Shown here: positions 25,824 to 37,815 of the stretch, piece after piece
Position numbering within the stretch: position 1 is the first letter of the stretch
How the letters are laid out: each line of letters begins with the position of its first letter
DNA from: Cristatella mucedo
Taxonomy: Eukaryota > Bryozoa > Phylactolaemata > Cristatellidae
Direction: 5' to 3'
DNA: 64,000 bases
Assembly (NCBI GenBank): GCA_009760855.2
Contig: WPIO01000027.1
Span: 184,501-248,500, forward strand
Made by a program: the position numbers and the translations under genes
Notes under the pieces: generated by a model
What the model was told of the DNA's origin: nothing
What the model saw: the letters and a program-made list of their open reading frames with translations, nothing else
Database searches by the model: none

Positions 25824-26498
25824 AACTGAATGAGATCTGCATGTGGTCAGAATTAGGCAATAATATGTTATGATAGCATGTAGTTGCAGGAGAAAATTTG
25901 GTTGAGTGTGTGAACCTTGATGTGAGTAGGGCCATGCACATAATCCACAGAGAAAATGAATCAGTCAGTGCACGAATCCCATGCTGAAGGTGGCATAGAA
26001 GTTATGAAATGAATGTTAAAATCACCCATATGAGAAAAAATCGATTTCTTGCACGCACAATCGAAATTAAATCTGCGAGGAAGGGGGACTTGGTATCTGG
26101 GGGCGATAGACTACTTCACTATTGGCAGCTTGTTGTCGGATGAAGTCAAAACAACAGATTCGAAAGTCTTGACATGAGTGGGTCCTGTCATCTCGACGAC
26201 GAGTGCGAGCAGCCAAAGAGTCGCCCGCCGAGTCCGATGGTTTAAAATTGAGTCTTAGCCGCCTGCGTACACTTTCCCACGCTGCTGAACGGACAGCGGC
26301 TCGGGCGAAGAATCCGCCTTTCCGTCGCGGTAGGCATGGGAGACGTTCTTCGGGATTGCGTCGTTGAAACGGCGAGATTGAGCCCATCGGTCATTTCGAA
26401 ACCAACGATCTGCGGGTACCGTAAGAAGCGAATCGACAGCGCCACCTGCGAGCGGCAGAAGGCAATTAACGGCTCGGTGGCGAGGGAGCGTCAAGCGT

Positions 26499-26608
26499 CG
26501 GTTTCGAAGCGCCGGTTTCGAAGCGCCGGTTTCGAAGCGCCGGTTTCGAAGCGCCGGTTTCGAAGCGCCGGTTTCGAAGCGCCGGTTTCGAAGCGCCGGT
26601 TTCGAAGC
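26499..26608. repeat. 14-bp minisatellite, 8 copies
   Basis: The unit GGTTTCGAAGCGCC repeats 8 times with almost no change (GTTTCGAAG at 26501, 26515, 26529 and so on to 26599). Each unit contains TTCGAA, a short palindrome. The 14-residue protein repeats seen in the frames across it (42 nt, three units) are a by-product. Confidence 0.95.
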
Positions 26609-26619
26609 CAGGTGGTGAC

Positions 26620-29320
26620 TTGCGCCGCTGGAAATGAAAGTTCCAGATCGGAGCGGCATGAGCTGCAATCCGGGCAATTTTTGTTTTGGCCTCCCTGTCT
26701 CCCATTAGATATTACAGTCGCGGTACGTTAAAAGATATAGCTCGAAGTCGTCCGCAACGGCAACTGAGAGAGTGAGAGCAGATCGCATGGTGGCGACCGC
26801 CGCCGCAGTAGTGTTTATTGATCCCGTTGTTCTGCTTCAAAGCTTTCAGTGCTGGCTGTCGAGAAGTCTCTGCTTATAATCAATCGCTGGAGTGCTCGAG
26901 TCAACACGGAGCTGCAGGCCTCGCCCGTCTATGCGCTGGATTGCTCGGTCTCATTATGCTCACCGGATTCCTCACACGTCCGGTCTAGAACCAGGCGGCG
27001 GCTCTTCGAGCAGCCTCACAATAACTAGCATTGATTGACAGCACTGTGAAAGAAGCTAATGGGTGCAGCGACGCGGCGAAGCAAGGCGTGAATCCGCAGA
27101 TTGCAACGGGTGAAACGCAGCTACAGCACGCTTTCGAAAAAGGATAGCCCAAGTATTGTAGAGGGACGCCAGTTGCCGATGCTGTGCACAGTTGATAGGG
27201 TGACCTCGGGGGTGCGGACAAAACGGATGCCAGATCGCAGGTCTACCGAACTAATCTAGCGGTCAAAAACTGCCGTAAAGAGATACGGTTGCCGATATTA
27301 GCAGTCTGGTTCTCCCAACTGTTGCCTGAGGTCGGCAGCTACCTGGCGTACTTCACACAGCCAGTGGCGTCAGGTCCAGCATAATGGGTTATCAGTAGGC
27401 CACTAAGCAGCCGGTATATTCCTGGCTCAAAACTCGTTATGTTCTACTTTTCTCCCCTCACCTCCACTGCCTCTCTTCCATATTTCTCTCTTCCCTACCC
27501 CTCCCTACCCTCTCCTCTCCTCTCCTCTCCTCTCTCTCCTCTCTCTCTTCTCCTCTCCCCACATCTCCTCTCTGCTCCTCTCTGCTCCTCTTCTCTTACC
27601 TCTACATAACTTCTCTTACGCAGTTATATATTCGCTATTCATTTGCTTCGAATACCAAAAATACACTGTAGATGCAAAATGAGCCGTGAATATACTAAAA
27701 AAATGTACGATCCAGAGTGAATATGTGTGAGTCTATTGGCGTGTCTATGAGCGCTTGCCAGTGGAAATGTGTTTTTGTGTTCGCGTGTGTGTCTCCTTGG
27801 TGTCTTCTCGTGCAGGTGAATGCGTGTCTGCTGAGTGCTCCCGTAAATATTTGTGTGAGTGCGAGCGAGCACTGTGTGTTTAGCATGGTTGTCCAGAAAT
27901 ACTGACAAACGGACAGATATTGCTCCAGACAAAATTACCCCACACGAGTTGCTTAACCGGTTAGCGAGTAAAAAAAATTATGCTAATCACTATTCTTTTT
28001 TGTCGTACGAGCGGTGAGCAGCAAGGATACAATCAAACACTAAAAGGGAAGGTAAAAACGAAATGAGGGGTCTATTGGTAAGAATAGGATAAAACCCTAA
28101 AATAATGTCGAGGAAGCTTGGCCAACCGGATTTGCCTATAGTGACCTAAATCGAATTCTCGAAATTCCGTTCGGTGCTAGCTCTGTGCAGATGGCTATCT
28201 ACCACAGCACTAGTAGCCGTTCGACGTGAACTTAATCAGTACGTGGACTAGCCTAGTACACGGCTAACTACCAGATGTGTTCGACGGTGCTGCCTGCAGC
28301 CGTAGAATCATTTTGAAAATGCTCAGAAAGCCATGCCCTGCTAAATCAGAGTCTTGTAGACTCCGTCCGTAAAAAAATAATTGGGAACGGCGTTCGCCAA
28401 AATCCACAATCTTCGCCAAGTGCAATAAGTTTTCTCAGTGACACTAGTGGGACAGTGTACTTCGGTAATCAAGCGAGATTGACTCGGTTCTTAAATCTAA
28501 TGAAACGTTCCGGTGTAGCCAGGGACATTCCATCGATGACGGAATCATATCTAATTAGTAATGGATATAATCTATCGAAAAATTCCTTGAATCCATATCT
28601 ATTTCCTAATTCTAAACAGCATTCAAATTATGCGAAGTAGTATAGTCTAAAAAACTGTACAGCTCACAAATTTAACTGCAGCTATTACTAAATTTTCTAT
28701 TTACTTTTTAGCTCTCAAAGGAACTCATTACATCAATAGGGAAAATAGAAACACACGAAACTGTAGTCCAAATGTATTAAATTGCACATTTACATTCTGC
28801 CTGACCCTTTTAAGAGGTAACCTAGCAGGAATCGACATGTATTATCATGGAAAAGGCGAGAGTTCTTTTCGCTTACGACATAAGCAGGCGAACTGAAAAG
28901 ACTTCCATCCAGGCTCAAATAAAGCTGAAAAACACGAAATTTATTTCGCAAGCTGAAATAGTAACAATGAACGATATTAATTTATTTTTCACCGGAAACC
29001 ATGGCCCACTGACTTCATTAATTATCCAAAAAGCTCAACGTCTCCGATGAATGCCAGCATGCCAAAGGTTGGCCTTCGTACGAAAAGGAGGAATATACTA
29101 GAGTCAATAGACAGAATGGGGTCACATTACCCCTGCTGGTAGGTGCCTGAATACGGATAAAACGAAACAGCCACTAGTTTCAGTTTTGGGTAGCCTCTTA
29201 AGTGTTGAACTTCTGGTTAATGCAGTCACCATTTTCAGAATCAGAAGCATTCATTCTTTGCAGCCCTCATGTTGTCTGGATCAGAAGCATCTATTCATTG
29301 AAGCCCCGATGTATGACTTA
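26620..29320. other. Anonymous intergenic sequence
   Basis: It contains a TC-rich tract at about 27470-27600. From about 28000 to 29100 the composition becomes AT-rich. Two open frames near 28455 and 28847 have no recognisable domain and I do not call them genes. Confidence 0.5.
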
Positions 29321-29324
29321 GACC

Positions 29325-30147
29325 TGCACTGGCTCCCAGTCAAGTAATGCATCTACTTCAAGGCTTTGCCACTCACTTTTAGGCCCCTTCATTCTTTGGC
29401 TCCAGCTTACCTATCAGAACTACTCCCTCACCTGGCTAAGCATCGTAATGCCCGCTTTTTGAAATCTAATTGTTTACCTATATCTCGTACACAACCTCAA
29501 ATCCTTTAGTGATCATGCCTTTAGTTCGCATGCTCCCAAAACCAGGAACTCACTTCCGACTGGTGTCACGACATCTCCTGACTTGACGACATTAAAAAAA
29601 ACTAAAAATGTATATACATATTGTAGTTTGGTTCGTACATCAGAGAGCCAGCCGATGAACAACGCCAACGGTTTATTGCACAAGACACGGAGCCACAAGA
29701 CGCATGACTGCCTTCGCCCCCTTCTCACACTCGAGTCTCCTCGACTCCAGCTGTCCCTTGGCTGACCCCGATGGTGAATCCACCATCTGTTCACCAGCGG
29801 GTTATCGGCCTGTGTCAACGCCTCATTAGAAGCTGACCACAGCTGTGCACAGGCCCCTCTCGAGGATGCTCCCACCAGCTGTTGAGGAAAGAAGCGATAC
29901 CAGCCCACATGCAATCGAACTACACTTATCACAGCATTTAGTGGGTCCCTGAGACTCGACAATGACGTGCTTATTCGTGCTGACACTGTGCATGCTGCCA
30001 CTAACCATTTTATTTTTGTTGTTTATTGAGCATGCTACAACTAACCGTTTGATTGTGCTTCCTTTGCAGCAAATGTAGAGCGCCTAGAAAGAGATTGAGT
30101 TATCTGAGGTCACTATATCAAATGTATTATTATTATTATTGTTATAA
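29325..30147 (+). mobile_element. CR1/L2-like LINE 3' fragment interrupted by a solo LTR
   Basis: LINE sequence runs from the LHWLPVK-type region (GACCTGCACTGGCTCCCAGT) to about 29615. It resumes at about 29930 (ACAGCATTTAGTGGGTCCCT) and ends in the 3' hairpin and ATT tail near 30122. The interruption is the LTR described separately. Confidence 0.8.
29622..29924 (-). mobile_element. Solo LTR nested in a LINE
   Basis: A 303-bp insert starts TGTAGTT and ends AACTACA, the TG...CA inverted ends expected of an LTR. On the minus strand an AATAAA polyadenylation signal lies about 50 nt before the end. Flanking 5-mers are CATAT and CTTAT, an imperfect target duplication. It sits inside the LINE ORF end, so the LINE is older. 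No internal retroelement sequence remains. Confidence 0.7.
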
Positions 30148-30699
30148 TTACACCGGTAACTGGCTAGAAGTGGGTGACATATTCACGACCCTAGTTATGG
30201 GTTTTCCTATGCTTTCGTGATAAACGTAGCTAGGAAGGGATGCTTGCAGAGAAGAAACTGAAATCCGGCAAAGAGCAGCATTCGGTCTCAGCCTGTACCT
30301 TTATAAGGGCAGACACCTATCCCTTTTCTCCTAGTCTGACACGATTAGTGTCGCGCCAGAGTAGTCAAAAGGAAAGCACTCTTGTATAACCGTGTTGCAG
30401 GTTTGGCTACCAAAAGCTGTGGAGCTTAAAGCTCGCGCTGTTCCATACTCATCGCGAACTTCCTACAAGAAAGAGGATCGAAGCGAACCGAACCGGACCG
30501 AAAAAGACCGACCGCGTAAACGCGGCTTAATTAAATAGGAGCTTCTCAGTTAATTTTAAACGGGAGGTCTAAACAATCTTCGGGCTATGCATTTTCGGTG
30601 CAGAGCTTCAAGTTAAGCCTTTGGGATGGCGGATAGCGCTTAAGAGTGGTGTTGTGTGTGCCTGTTACTTCTCGGCCACTGGTGTGTGCTCCGCTCTCG

Positions 30700-30835
30700 G
30701 TGGGTGGTTGGACGGTTGGCTCGGTGTGGCCTCTGATGTGGGCAGGTGTTTGGGCGGTTGGCTCGGTGCGGCCTTTGATGTGGGCAGGTGTTTGGGTGGT
30801 TGGCTCGGTGCGGCCTTCGATGTGGGCATATGTGG
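30700..30835. repeat. 42-bp tandem repeat, about 3 copies
   Basis: A GT-rich unit containing GGTTGGCTCGGTGCGGCCTT repeats every 42 bp. The corresponding plus frame reads as three GGWLGAAFDVGRCL-like 14-residue units. The open frame has no other support as a gene. Confidence 0.85.
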
Positions 30836-30934
30836 CCCACCACGGTGGCTCACCACGGATGCACTCCCTTATCTGTGGTGAGTTCCCCTCAGCTCATATA
30901 TGTACCCGCTGGGGGATGAATATATATATAATTC

Positions 30935-31062
30935 ATTTATATAGCGCCCCAAGAGAACTTAATGGCTATTCAGGCGCTTCACATATGCCTCGGGGCTCGA
31001 GCCCATGACCTCGTTCAGACCTTGGTCGGGGCGAGCACCTTAACCACTAGAATCTCGTGTTC
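30935..31062 (-). mobile_element. tRNA-derived SINE, family B
   Basis: Antisense copy. On the minus strand it has the head GGTTAAGGTGCTCGCCCCGA, B box GGGCTCGAGCCCC, then the 3' hairpin-like part and AATGAATT end. Confidence 0.75.
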
Positions 31063-31515
31063 ACCGCTCACGTTCACCCGCTCGTGTCTTCGTGAGACTC
31101 CACCAGCGCTGCTGCAGCCGGAGACACAGTAACGTAACAGTGGCTAACTTCTCTTTTGAAGAGGCTACCAAATTTTTGTAGAGCGTTTATAAAGCCTGCC
31201 GGCAGCGAGCTTCATAGCTTCGGGGTCGCAATCAAAAGATAGCTAGGCAATCGGAGATCTGAAGCAGTGCAAGTGGCGGCACTCCGTTTGAGCATTCTAG
31301 TTCCTCGTCACTTGGCAGGCGGCTCAAGCCATTCTTGAGCCCTCGGGTACCGGTACGGAATCGTCTTCATAATTACCTTTCGAAAACCTCAAATGTGGCC
31401 TTATTAGTTGATCTCGAGCTCAAGATTCATAGAAATGGTCCTCCTAATTTCCGTAACCTGTAACTTCAGTGCGATGTAATGCTCGATTGATATTCTCCTA
31501 AAACTACTCATAAAT
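31063..31515. other. Anonymous intergenic sequence
   Basis: No gene or repeat recognised between the family B SINE and the next LINE. Confidence 0.5.
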
Positions 31516-31516
31516 A

Positions 31517-32533
31517 TAATAATAATAACAATATTGCACTTGATAAAGCGCCCTCAGAGAACTTAATCTCTTTCTAGGCGCTTTACATTTGCTGCAAAGT
31601 GATATGCAATAGAATAGTAAGTAAAATCATGCTTGAAAAACAAGCAAAATGAATAATATGGTTAGGGGTGACATGCACAGGGTCAGCATGCAAATGTGGT
31701 TAGTGGCAGCATGCACAGTGTCAGCACGCATAAGCACATCAAGGACGAATCACAGGGACCCACTAAATGCTGTCCTAAATAGGTGTGTTTTTAAGTTCCT
31801 TTTAAATGTGATCAGGTCAGGGGATGTTCTGACGCAGGTCGGGAGGCAGTTCCAGGCTTTGGGAGCATACAAACTGAATGCACGGTCTCCAAAGGATTTG
31901 AGGTTTGTACGAGGTATTGGTAGACTGATGGATTCCGAAAAGCGGGTGGTACGATGCTTGGCCTGATGGCATAGTATATCTGAGAGATAGGCTGGAGCCA
32001 TAGAATGAAGGGACCTAAAGGTGACCGACAAAACCTTGAAGTCAATCCGTTGCTTGACTGGTAGCCTGAGCAGGTCGGCGAGAAGTGGTGTGATGATGCA
32101 ACTGAGAAGCTCACGATAGACAAGCCTAGCTGCAGAGTTTTGCACAAGCTGAGAGTGGTTGATTGCACAGGCCGGTAGATCAGCAAGCAGTGAGTTACAG
32201 TAGTCGAGACATGATGTCACAAATGCATGGACCAGTTCAGATGTAGTACCCCTATGTAAGCAAGCCCGAATTAAAGCTGTATTATTAACTGAAAGTAGGC
32301 AGGCCTGACTGTGGAGCTGATGAGGTCGTCTAATAAAAGGTCACTTTGGAACAGAATACCTAGAGTTCGTGCATATTCAACAGGGGCTATGCTGTCAGAG
32401 CCGATTTTGAGCATTAGCTTATCCAGCTTCTGAATCACACTTGATTTTCCCATAAAGAGTAATAAGTTGGTTTTAATTTCCAATATCTTGTTGTGCAACC
32501 TACACCGTAGTCTATTCATCGAAAGTGAGCCGT
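31517..32533 (-). mobile_element. CR1/L2-like LINE 3' fragment
   Basis: The minus strand has the AAT/ATT tail and hairpin at 31517-31590. The long C-terminal ORF ending RTAFSGSL* spans 32220-31750. A further piece upstream contains NLLLFMGKSSVIQKL (about 32450). It is very similar to the copy at 50700 inside the Polinton. Confidence 0.85.
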
Positions 32534-32536
32534 GAT

Positions 32537-32712
32537 GGCACACTAGGTAAAGCAGTTGCTTTTCATGATCTCGGTCCCGAGGTCGTGGGTTCGAATCTTG
32601 CGATGGCTAGTCTTTATTGCCACTGCAAGCAGTGTTGATGGCCGTCTTTAAAGCTCTTCTGTCGCTGTTCAAAAAAGGCTGTTAAATCAGCTAGTATTTA
32701 TTTATTAATTTT
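32537..32712 (+). mobile_element. tRNA-derived SINE, family A
   Basis: Shares GGCACACTAGGTAAAGCAGT, a hairpin CTCGGTCCCGAG, B box GGTTCGAATC and the tail GGCTGTTAAATCAGCTAGTA with other family A copies. It abuts the 5' end of the preceding LINE. Confidence 0.75.
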
Positions 32713-32714
32713 TA

Positions 32715-32830
32715 AAGTCTGAATATTGCTTCCGACATCTGTCACCGCCTTTAAAGATATTTCGAATTTCAAGTCTCAGCTCAAGACGAAACTGCTCCGC
32801 TCAGCTTTCCTTGCACCCTATTAATGCTGT
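32715..32830 (+). mobile_element. C-terminal ORF scrap of a second LINE lineage
   Basis: The plus frame reads VTAFKDISNFKSQLKTKLLR then SAFLAPY*. This has the FK-x-x-LKT-x-L-x-x-AF pattern that closes LINE reverse transcriptase ORFs, but it differs from the abundant family here. Confidence 0.5.
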
Positions 32831-32994
32831 TTTTTCTTGTTCCTGTTTCGTATTGCTCTTGTATGCTTTTTGTTCTTTGTAAGCTTCTTGTTCTTAAGCT
32901 TTGTATTCTCGCCTGTGCACGATTCATCGCACGGTGCTAACCAAACGGTTTCTTACTAACCGGATGCCCAAGGAGTCTTCTCTGCTGCTTGTTT

Positions 32995-33976
32995 TCTAAA
33001 ACTAAACGATGATAAAACTAACTTACTGGTTATGGGCAAACCCAGTGTGATTCAGAGATTGAAAAGGCTGACTCTCAAAATTGGCTCTGCCAGCATATCT
33101 CCAGTTGAATCAGCTCGAAATCTAGGTGTCATATTCCAAAGCGACCTCTCGTTAGACGACCATATCAGCTCCACAGTCAAATCCGCCTTTTTCAGCTTCA
33201 TAACATTGCTAAAATTCGGGCTTGTTTAGATAAGGATACCACGTCCAAGTTGGTCCATGCATTCGTGACATCCCGTCTCGACTTCTGCAACTCACTGCTT
33301 ACTGGCCTACCAGCATGTGCGACCAGGCGATTGCAGCTGGTGCAAAACTCTGCAGCTAGGCTTGTCTGTCGTGAGCGTCGCAGTTGCCACATTACTCCAC
33401 TTCTCGCCGACCTGCACTGGCTACCAGTCAAGCAACGGATTGACTTCAAGGTTTTGTCGCTCACTTTTAGGTCCCTTCATTCTATGGCTCCAGCCTATCT
33501 TTCAGATATACTACCCCATCAGGCCAAGCATCGTACCACCCGCTTTTCGGAATCCATCAGTCTACAAATACCTCGTACAAACCTTAAATCTTTTGGAGAC
33601 CGTGCATTTTGTTCGTATGCTCCCAAAACCTGGAACTCCCTCCCGACCTGCGTCAGAACATCCCCTGACCTGACCACATTTAAAAGGAACTTAAAAAAAC
33701 ACACTTATTTAGGACAGCATTTAGTGGGTCCCTGTGATTCGTCCTTGATGAGCATATGCGTGCTGACACTGTGCATGCTGCCACTAACCACATTTGCATG
33801 CTGACCCTGTGCATGTCACCCCTAACCATGTTATTCATTTCGTTTGTTTTTCAAGCATGATTTTACTCACTATTCAATTGCATTTCCCTTTGCAGCAAAT
33901 GTAAAGCGCCTAGAAAGAGATTAAGTTCTCTGAGAGCGCTGTATCAAGTGCATTATTATTGTTATTATTATTATTA
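32995..33976 (+). mobile_element. CR1/L2-like LINE 3' fragment, well preserved
   Basis: The plus strand reads NDDKTNLLVMGKPSVIQRLK, a frameshift near 33195, then an open 184-residue frame (33250-33804) with LVHAFVTSRLDFCNSLLTGL, QNSAARLVCRERRSCHITPL and the family C-terminus. The 3' hairpin (33903-33945) and ATT tail follow. Confidence 0.88.
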
Positions 33977-34023
33977 CATGGGACTAGACCGCGGGGGGGG
34001 GGGGGGTGGTGGGGTTCGCGTAA

Positions 34024-34180
34024 ATAAGGCGCTCACAATTCAGAATCCAGGTCGTCGCGGGTTTGAGTCCTTCTGTAGGCAATGATTTATTGCCTACAGA
34101 TCCTCTGCAAGTGGGAGAGGACGGTGGCCACTGGAATGAATGAAAAGGCTGAACCGGCCGACCCTTTTACGTGGGGCTTA
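34024..34180 (+). mobile_element. tRNA-derived SINE, family A-like, diverged
   Basis: A head with B-box-like GGGTTTGAGTCC is followed by TTTATTGCCTACAGATCCTC. The body is similar to family A but diverged. A run of 13 G lies just upstream, at about 33993-34005. Confidence 0.5.
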
Positions 34181-34851
34181 AAAGCAAGCGGCAGCTGGAG
34201 CGGCGTGAGTTGAGCGTGTACGCTCAGGATCTTCGGGGGGGGGGGCAGCAGCAGATATCTTCTTTTCTGAACGTGGCAATGACTCTTTGGAGGTCCTAAA
34301 AAGTCACATGCTGTAACCAAGTTTAAACAGGGCTTCCGGGCGGCGTGCTTCCTCGGCGCGATTTTAATTTATTTTAATTTAATATTTATTAATTTAAACG
34401 GGCTGCAGCATCTTTAGGCAGGCAGCGCCTCAGTCATTTTTTAAAAGAGGCTGCCGATTTTTCTTTCTTTGGAGAGACGACCACATTCTTATGGGTAGGC
34501 CTGGCTAAAGAGGCTCGCTGCGTGCTGCACCTTTGACTCGAAACTCCAGGATTGGCCTCCCACACTAGGCCACAACGCTTACGGAGCTAAAACGGCGTTA
34601 CAGTGGGATCCCGGGTTACGAATGCCTTGTGTCACGAGCAATCCGGGTTACAAACATCCGGGCTGGCTGACGAAAAATGACCTTGGTTACGAACTCGGCT
34701 CCACGTTACGAAACAAAGCCGTTGGGATCGTAAGAGCTTTTTAACTAGCCGGGGTAAACAAGCCTTTTAATGGATCAGCAGTCACAGGTTTTCAAAAAAG
34801 CACCGGGAGGGGGCCAATGAAGCTTAGCCAATGTACCTCCCTCTGTAACTC

Positions 34852-35080
34852 TACAAAGCCACAAAGACAATGTGGGTGTTGTGCAGGAGAGTTTTGTAAG
34901 CGAATTCACAGCCTAAGCGGCTTTCGGCACGCATTCGGTAGCCAGCAGACTTCCTCACACGCAATAAAGAGAAAGTTGGAAGCGTAGCCGAGTCAGGAGA
35001 GCAGTTGTGAGTGACATGGAAGTAGCACCTCAGGACCGCTGGAAAGAATGAGCCATAGTCGGCAGCAGGAAAGCAAAGCT
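34852..35080. repeat. Unclassified dispersed repeat, second copy
   Basis: Shares an ordered set of blocks with 16445-16690: GGAGAGTTTT, CAGCCTAAGCGGCTTTCGG, GCATTCGGTA, GAGTCAGGAGAG, TGGAAGTA and ATAGTCGGCAGCAG. Both copies are on the same strand. No coding potential or terminal repeats were seen. Confidence 0.65.
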
Positions 35081-36550
35081 CTCTAACTAGCCCGAGTCCC
35101 TTCCCTACCGGCCCTAATCTTTGTCGACAACCCCTAAGGATGGATCCCGATGCAACTCTGCTGTCTACTTTTCAATAGACAGTGGGGTAATGAACCTCTT
35201 TTCCTCAGGAGTCAGGGGGGACTTGTAAGATGCAGTTCGGATTCTTGTGACCACGGGGTGACTTTAGGCACCTCTTCCTCCCCCCAGCTTCCACCCTCGA
35301 GGGGATCGACTGAAACCTTTCTAGAAGAGTCACCCTAGAGATTAATCAAACTGGAGTGAACCTAGCGACGGTTTCGAGCGTAGCCACGATGCTGTCGTAC
35401 AGCGGCGGAGGCTAAAACTCGAATTTGAATGGCGCTCTTGTGGCACAAGGTCAAATAATCCGAAATCTATGAAGAAAAGCTACTAACGCATTTAAAGGCT
35501 TTCCATTTTAACTCTTATTTTAAATTTAACCGCTCAGGTTTGATATCTGCTTAATTCATAATTGTGTATAGCATTGAGCGGAAGCCTCTATCAAAACACC
35601 AGAAAGAAATGTCCATGTGCTACTGAGAAAACCTGAGGCGGTACGTGATTCTGCAAGCTTCTTCAAATCTGCCTAAATGGAGTTACCCATTTAGAAAACT
35701 CTACGATATGAGTTGCTTACAGAAAATATGGAAAACCCTGTGGAAACCAGCACCGAGCGTGCGAGCCGAAAGCGTTCCGCTCTCGCAGCTTATCGAGGTG
35801 ATCACCTAAAGGGATTGCCACTTCTTGAGAATAATTGAATCTGAATTTCCGACAAGCCCGAGAGCCGCGACATGAATATTATAAATTCAATGATAAATTT
35901 ACGGAACGATACAATCTGGTGGCCCCGCTCTGAAATCATGGTTGCCATACGGGAGGCCAGGTCTGCCGGGCTACCGCGCTAGAAGTTGGGGGCGGGGAGA
36001 GCTCAAGGCTCAATAGATACGATGGTCATTCGGCACCGCTTCAGTCCCATACGAGAGCGTACGGGAGCGATCAGGCCGAAGTGCCGTCGCATGAGCTTTG
36101 CAACCCCTGCGGCTGCACGGGGCGGGGGAGGGGGCTCAAATATGTAAGGTACCCAAAGTTTTCATATGAAAATAAATAATAGAAAGTATAGGAAATTGCA
36201 TTGATTTGCCAAATATTCGACTATTGTGGCACAATCTAAAATTTAAACTTTCTTAAATGAATCGTTATTCGGTAAATTGGTACCTGTTTTTGTTGCTATC
36301 TGCAGACCTGAAATGTTTTTGATAAAAAACCAATCCAATGCACAGACGCGAAAAAATCGTGATCACTAGCATTTGAGATCAAACGCGTGGCTGGAGCGAT
36401 GGATTGGTTTATGCTACAGTCCACCTCACTTCCATCGAAGTCGGACTAGAACGAGCTGCAAGCCACAAAAAGACGCAAGAAGATCAAGATCGAAGCAAAA
36501 CGCAACAAGAACTGCACGGCTGCGAAGAAAATCAGCAACAATTACGAATA
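35081..36550. other. Anonymous intergenic sequence
   Basis: Mixed-composition DNA with no gene, repeat family or RNA recognised. Confidence 0.5.
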
Positions 36551-36552
36551 TA

Positions 36553-36688
36553 ATTCCTTTGTATAGCGCCCCAAAAGAACTTATTCCCTATTCAGGCGCT
36601 TCATATATGCCACGAAGGGCTCGAGCCCACGACCTCGGCCAGACCTTGGTCGGGGCGAGCACCTTAACCGCTAGACCAAGCAAAAAAG
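36553..36688 (-). mobile_element. tRNA-derived SINE, family B
   Basis: On the minus strand it has the head GGTTAAGGTGCTCGCCCCGA, the B box GGGCTCGAGCCC and the 3' part ending in a TATACAAAGGAAT tail. Confidence 0.78.
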
Positions 36689-37350
36689 TCACTACGTTTT
36701 CCACGACGGAAGGGAATGCGTGAGGCCCAGCCTAGCCTCTACAACCACCTTCTTATCTGGTAGCCTCCTCACAGACAGACCGTTTGAGTCGCGTTTGTGC
36801 TCTTTCATGAGTGCAGCGGCGGAGCCGGAACTTTCAGGTGGCGGCTACCTATGCCGACCGTGACTGATTCAAAGTTTATGTGCAGATGGCGTTCACGGCT
36901 GGTGGCTAATGGGCCATGCCGGTTTGTGGGAAATGGTCTTATGAGCTTACGGGCCATGCAGGTTTTTGGAGAAATGGTTTAATGATGGCGGGTCTCTGCC
37001 TACCCAGCAGGGGCAGTGGGAACTCGGGCGCAGGAGAGAACGGCCGCGAACCGTTGCGCCGCGAGCGTTAGCAAACGTGCGGTTGCTCTTGCCCACTCGG
37101 CGTTTCCGTCTGAGCGTCAAATTACGCCGACATCGACGAAAACGTGGTGGACGTCACCGGCCGCTTATTCGAAACGCGAGCGGCGACTGCGCACACCGTT
37201 GAACGTATGCGACGATCTCCTCTGGAGCATCGTCTCCCGTCGAGGATTTCGAGAAGATTGACAGAGTCCCACTTTTAGCAAGCGGTCTCTTCTCAAGCGT
37301 GCGTGGACGCGGCCGGCATTGATGTCGGCTGCGTTAGAGGCCGTGAAAGC

Positions 37351-37475
37351 CCAGGAGGTAGGCTGCTCGCTCTTCGCGACTGAGGTGGCGGGTTCGAATC
37401 CTGCGATCTGAGCGATCCTTTATTGCCAGCTGCAAAAGGTAGCGATAGCCTTAAATGCCCTTCTGCTGCTGGCTT
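37351..37475 (+). mobile_element. tRNA-derived SINE, family A
   Basis: Head GCTGCTCGCTCTTCGCGACT, B box GGTTCGAATCC, then TTTATTGCCAGCTGCAAAAG and GATAGCCTTAAATGCCCTTC. Confidence 0.72.
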
Positions 37476-37609
37476 GGTCTAGCGACGACGATAGAAGAAA
37501 CAATTTACAAAAGTATGACGATTGGATCCTACAAAGGAGTAAATACCATCCACCAACAAAATCAAGGTCTAGGTAAGTGATTACCATATCCGCGATGCCC
37601 CAGGAGGCG

Positions 37610-37815
37610 CTGGTTTGGCCCGGTGGTTAAGATGCTCGCCCCGACCAAGGTCTGGCCGAGGTCGTGGGCCCGAGCCCGGAGGCATACCTGAAGCACCTGA
37701 ATAGAGATTGAGTTCTCTTAGGCCGCTATAAAATGAATTAGTTTTTTTAGATAAACGAGGCTGTTAAATCAGCTAATATTTATTTATGGCTAATATTTAT
37801 TTATTTATTTATGGC
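37610..37815 (+). mobile_element. tRNA-derived SINE, family B, followed by a family A tail
   Basis: Family B head (GGCCCGGTGGTTAAGATGCT), body and hairpin (ATAGAGATTGAGTTCTCTTA) run to about 37745. The tail of family A (AAACGAGGCTGTTAAATCAG, then TATTTATTTATGG repeats) follows directly. This is either two adjacent insertions or a composite element. Confidence 0.7.

Noticed and set aside
28455-29050. Two AT-rich open frames as host genes
   Set aside because: Short, without recognisable domains, splice context or repeats of known coding elements.
33250-33804. An active LINE in the window
   Set aside because: The best frames are C-terminal fragments only; no copy has an intact reverse transcriptase or endonuclease.
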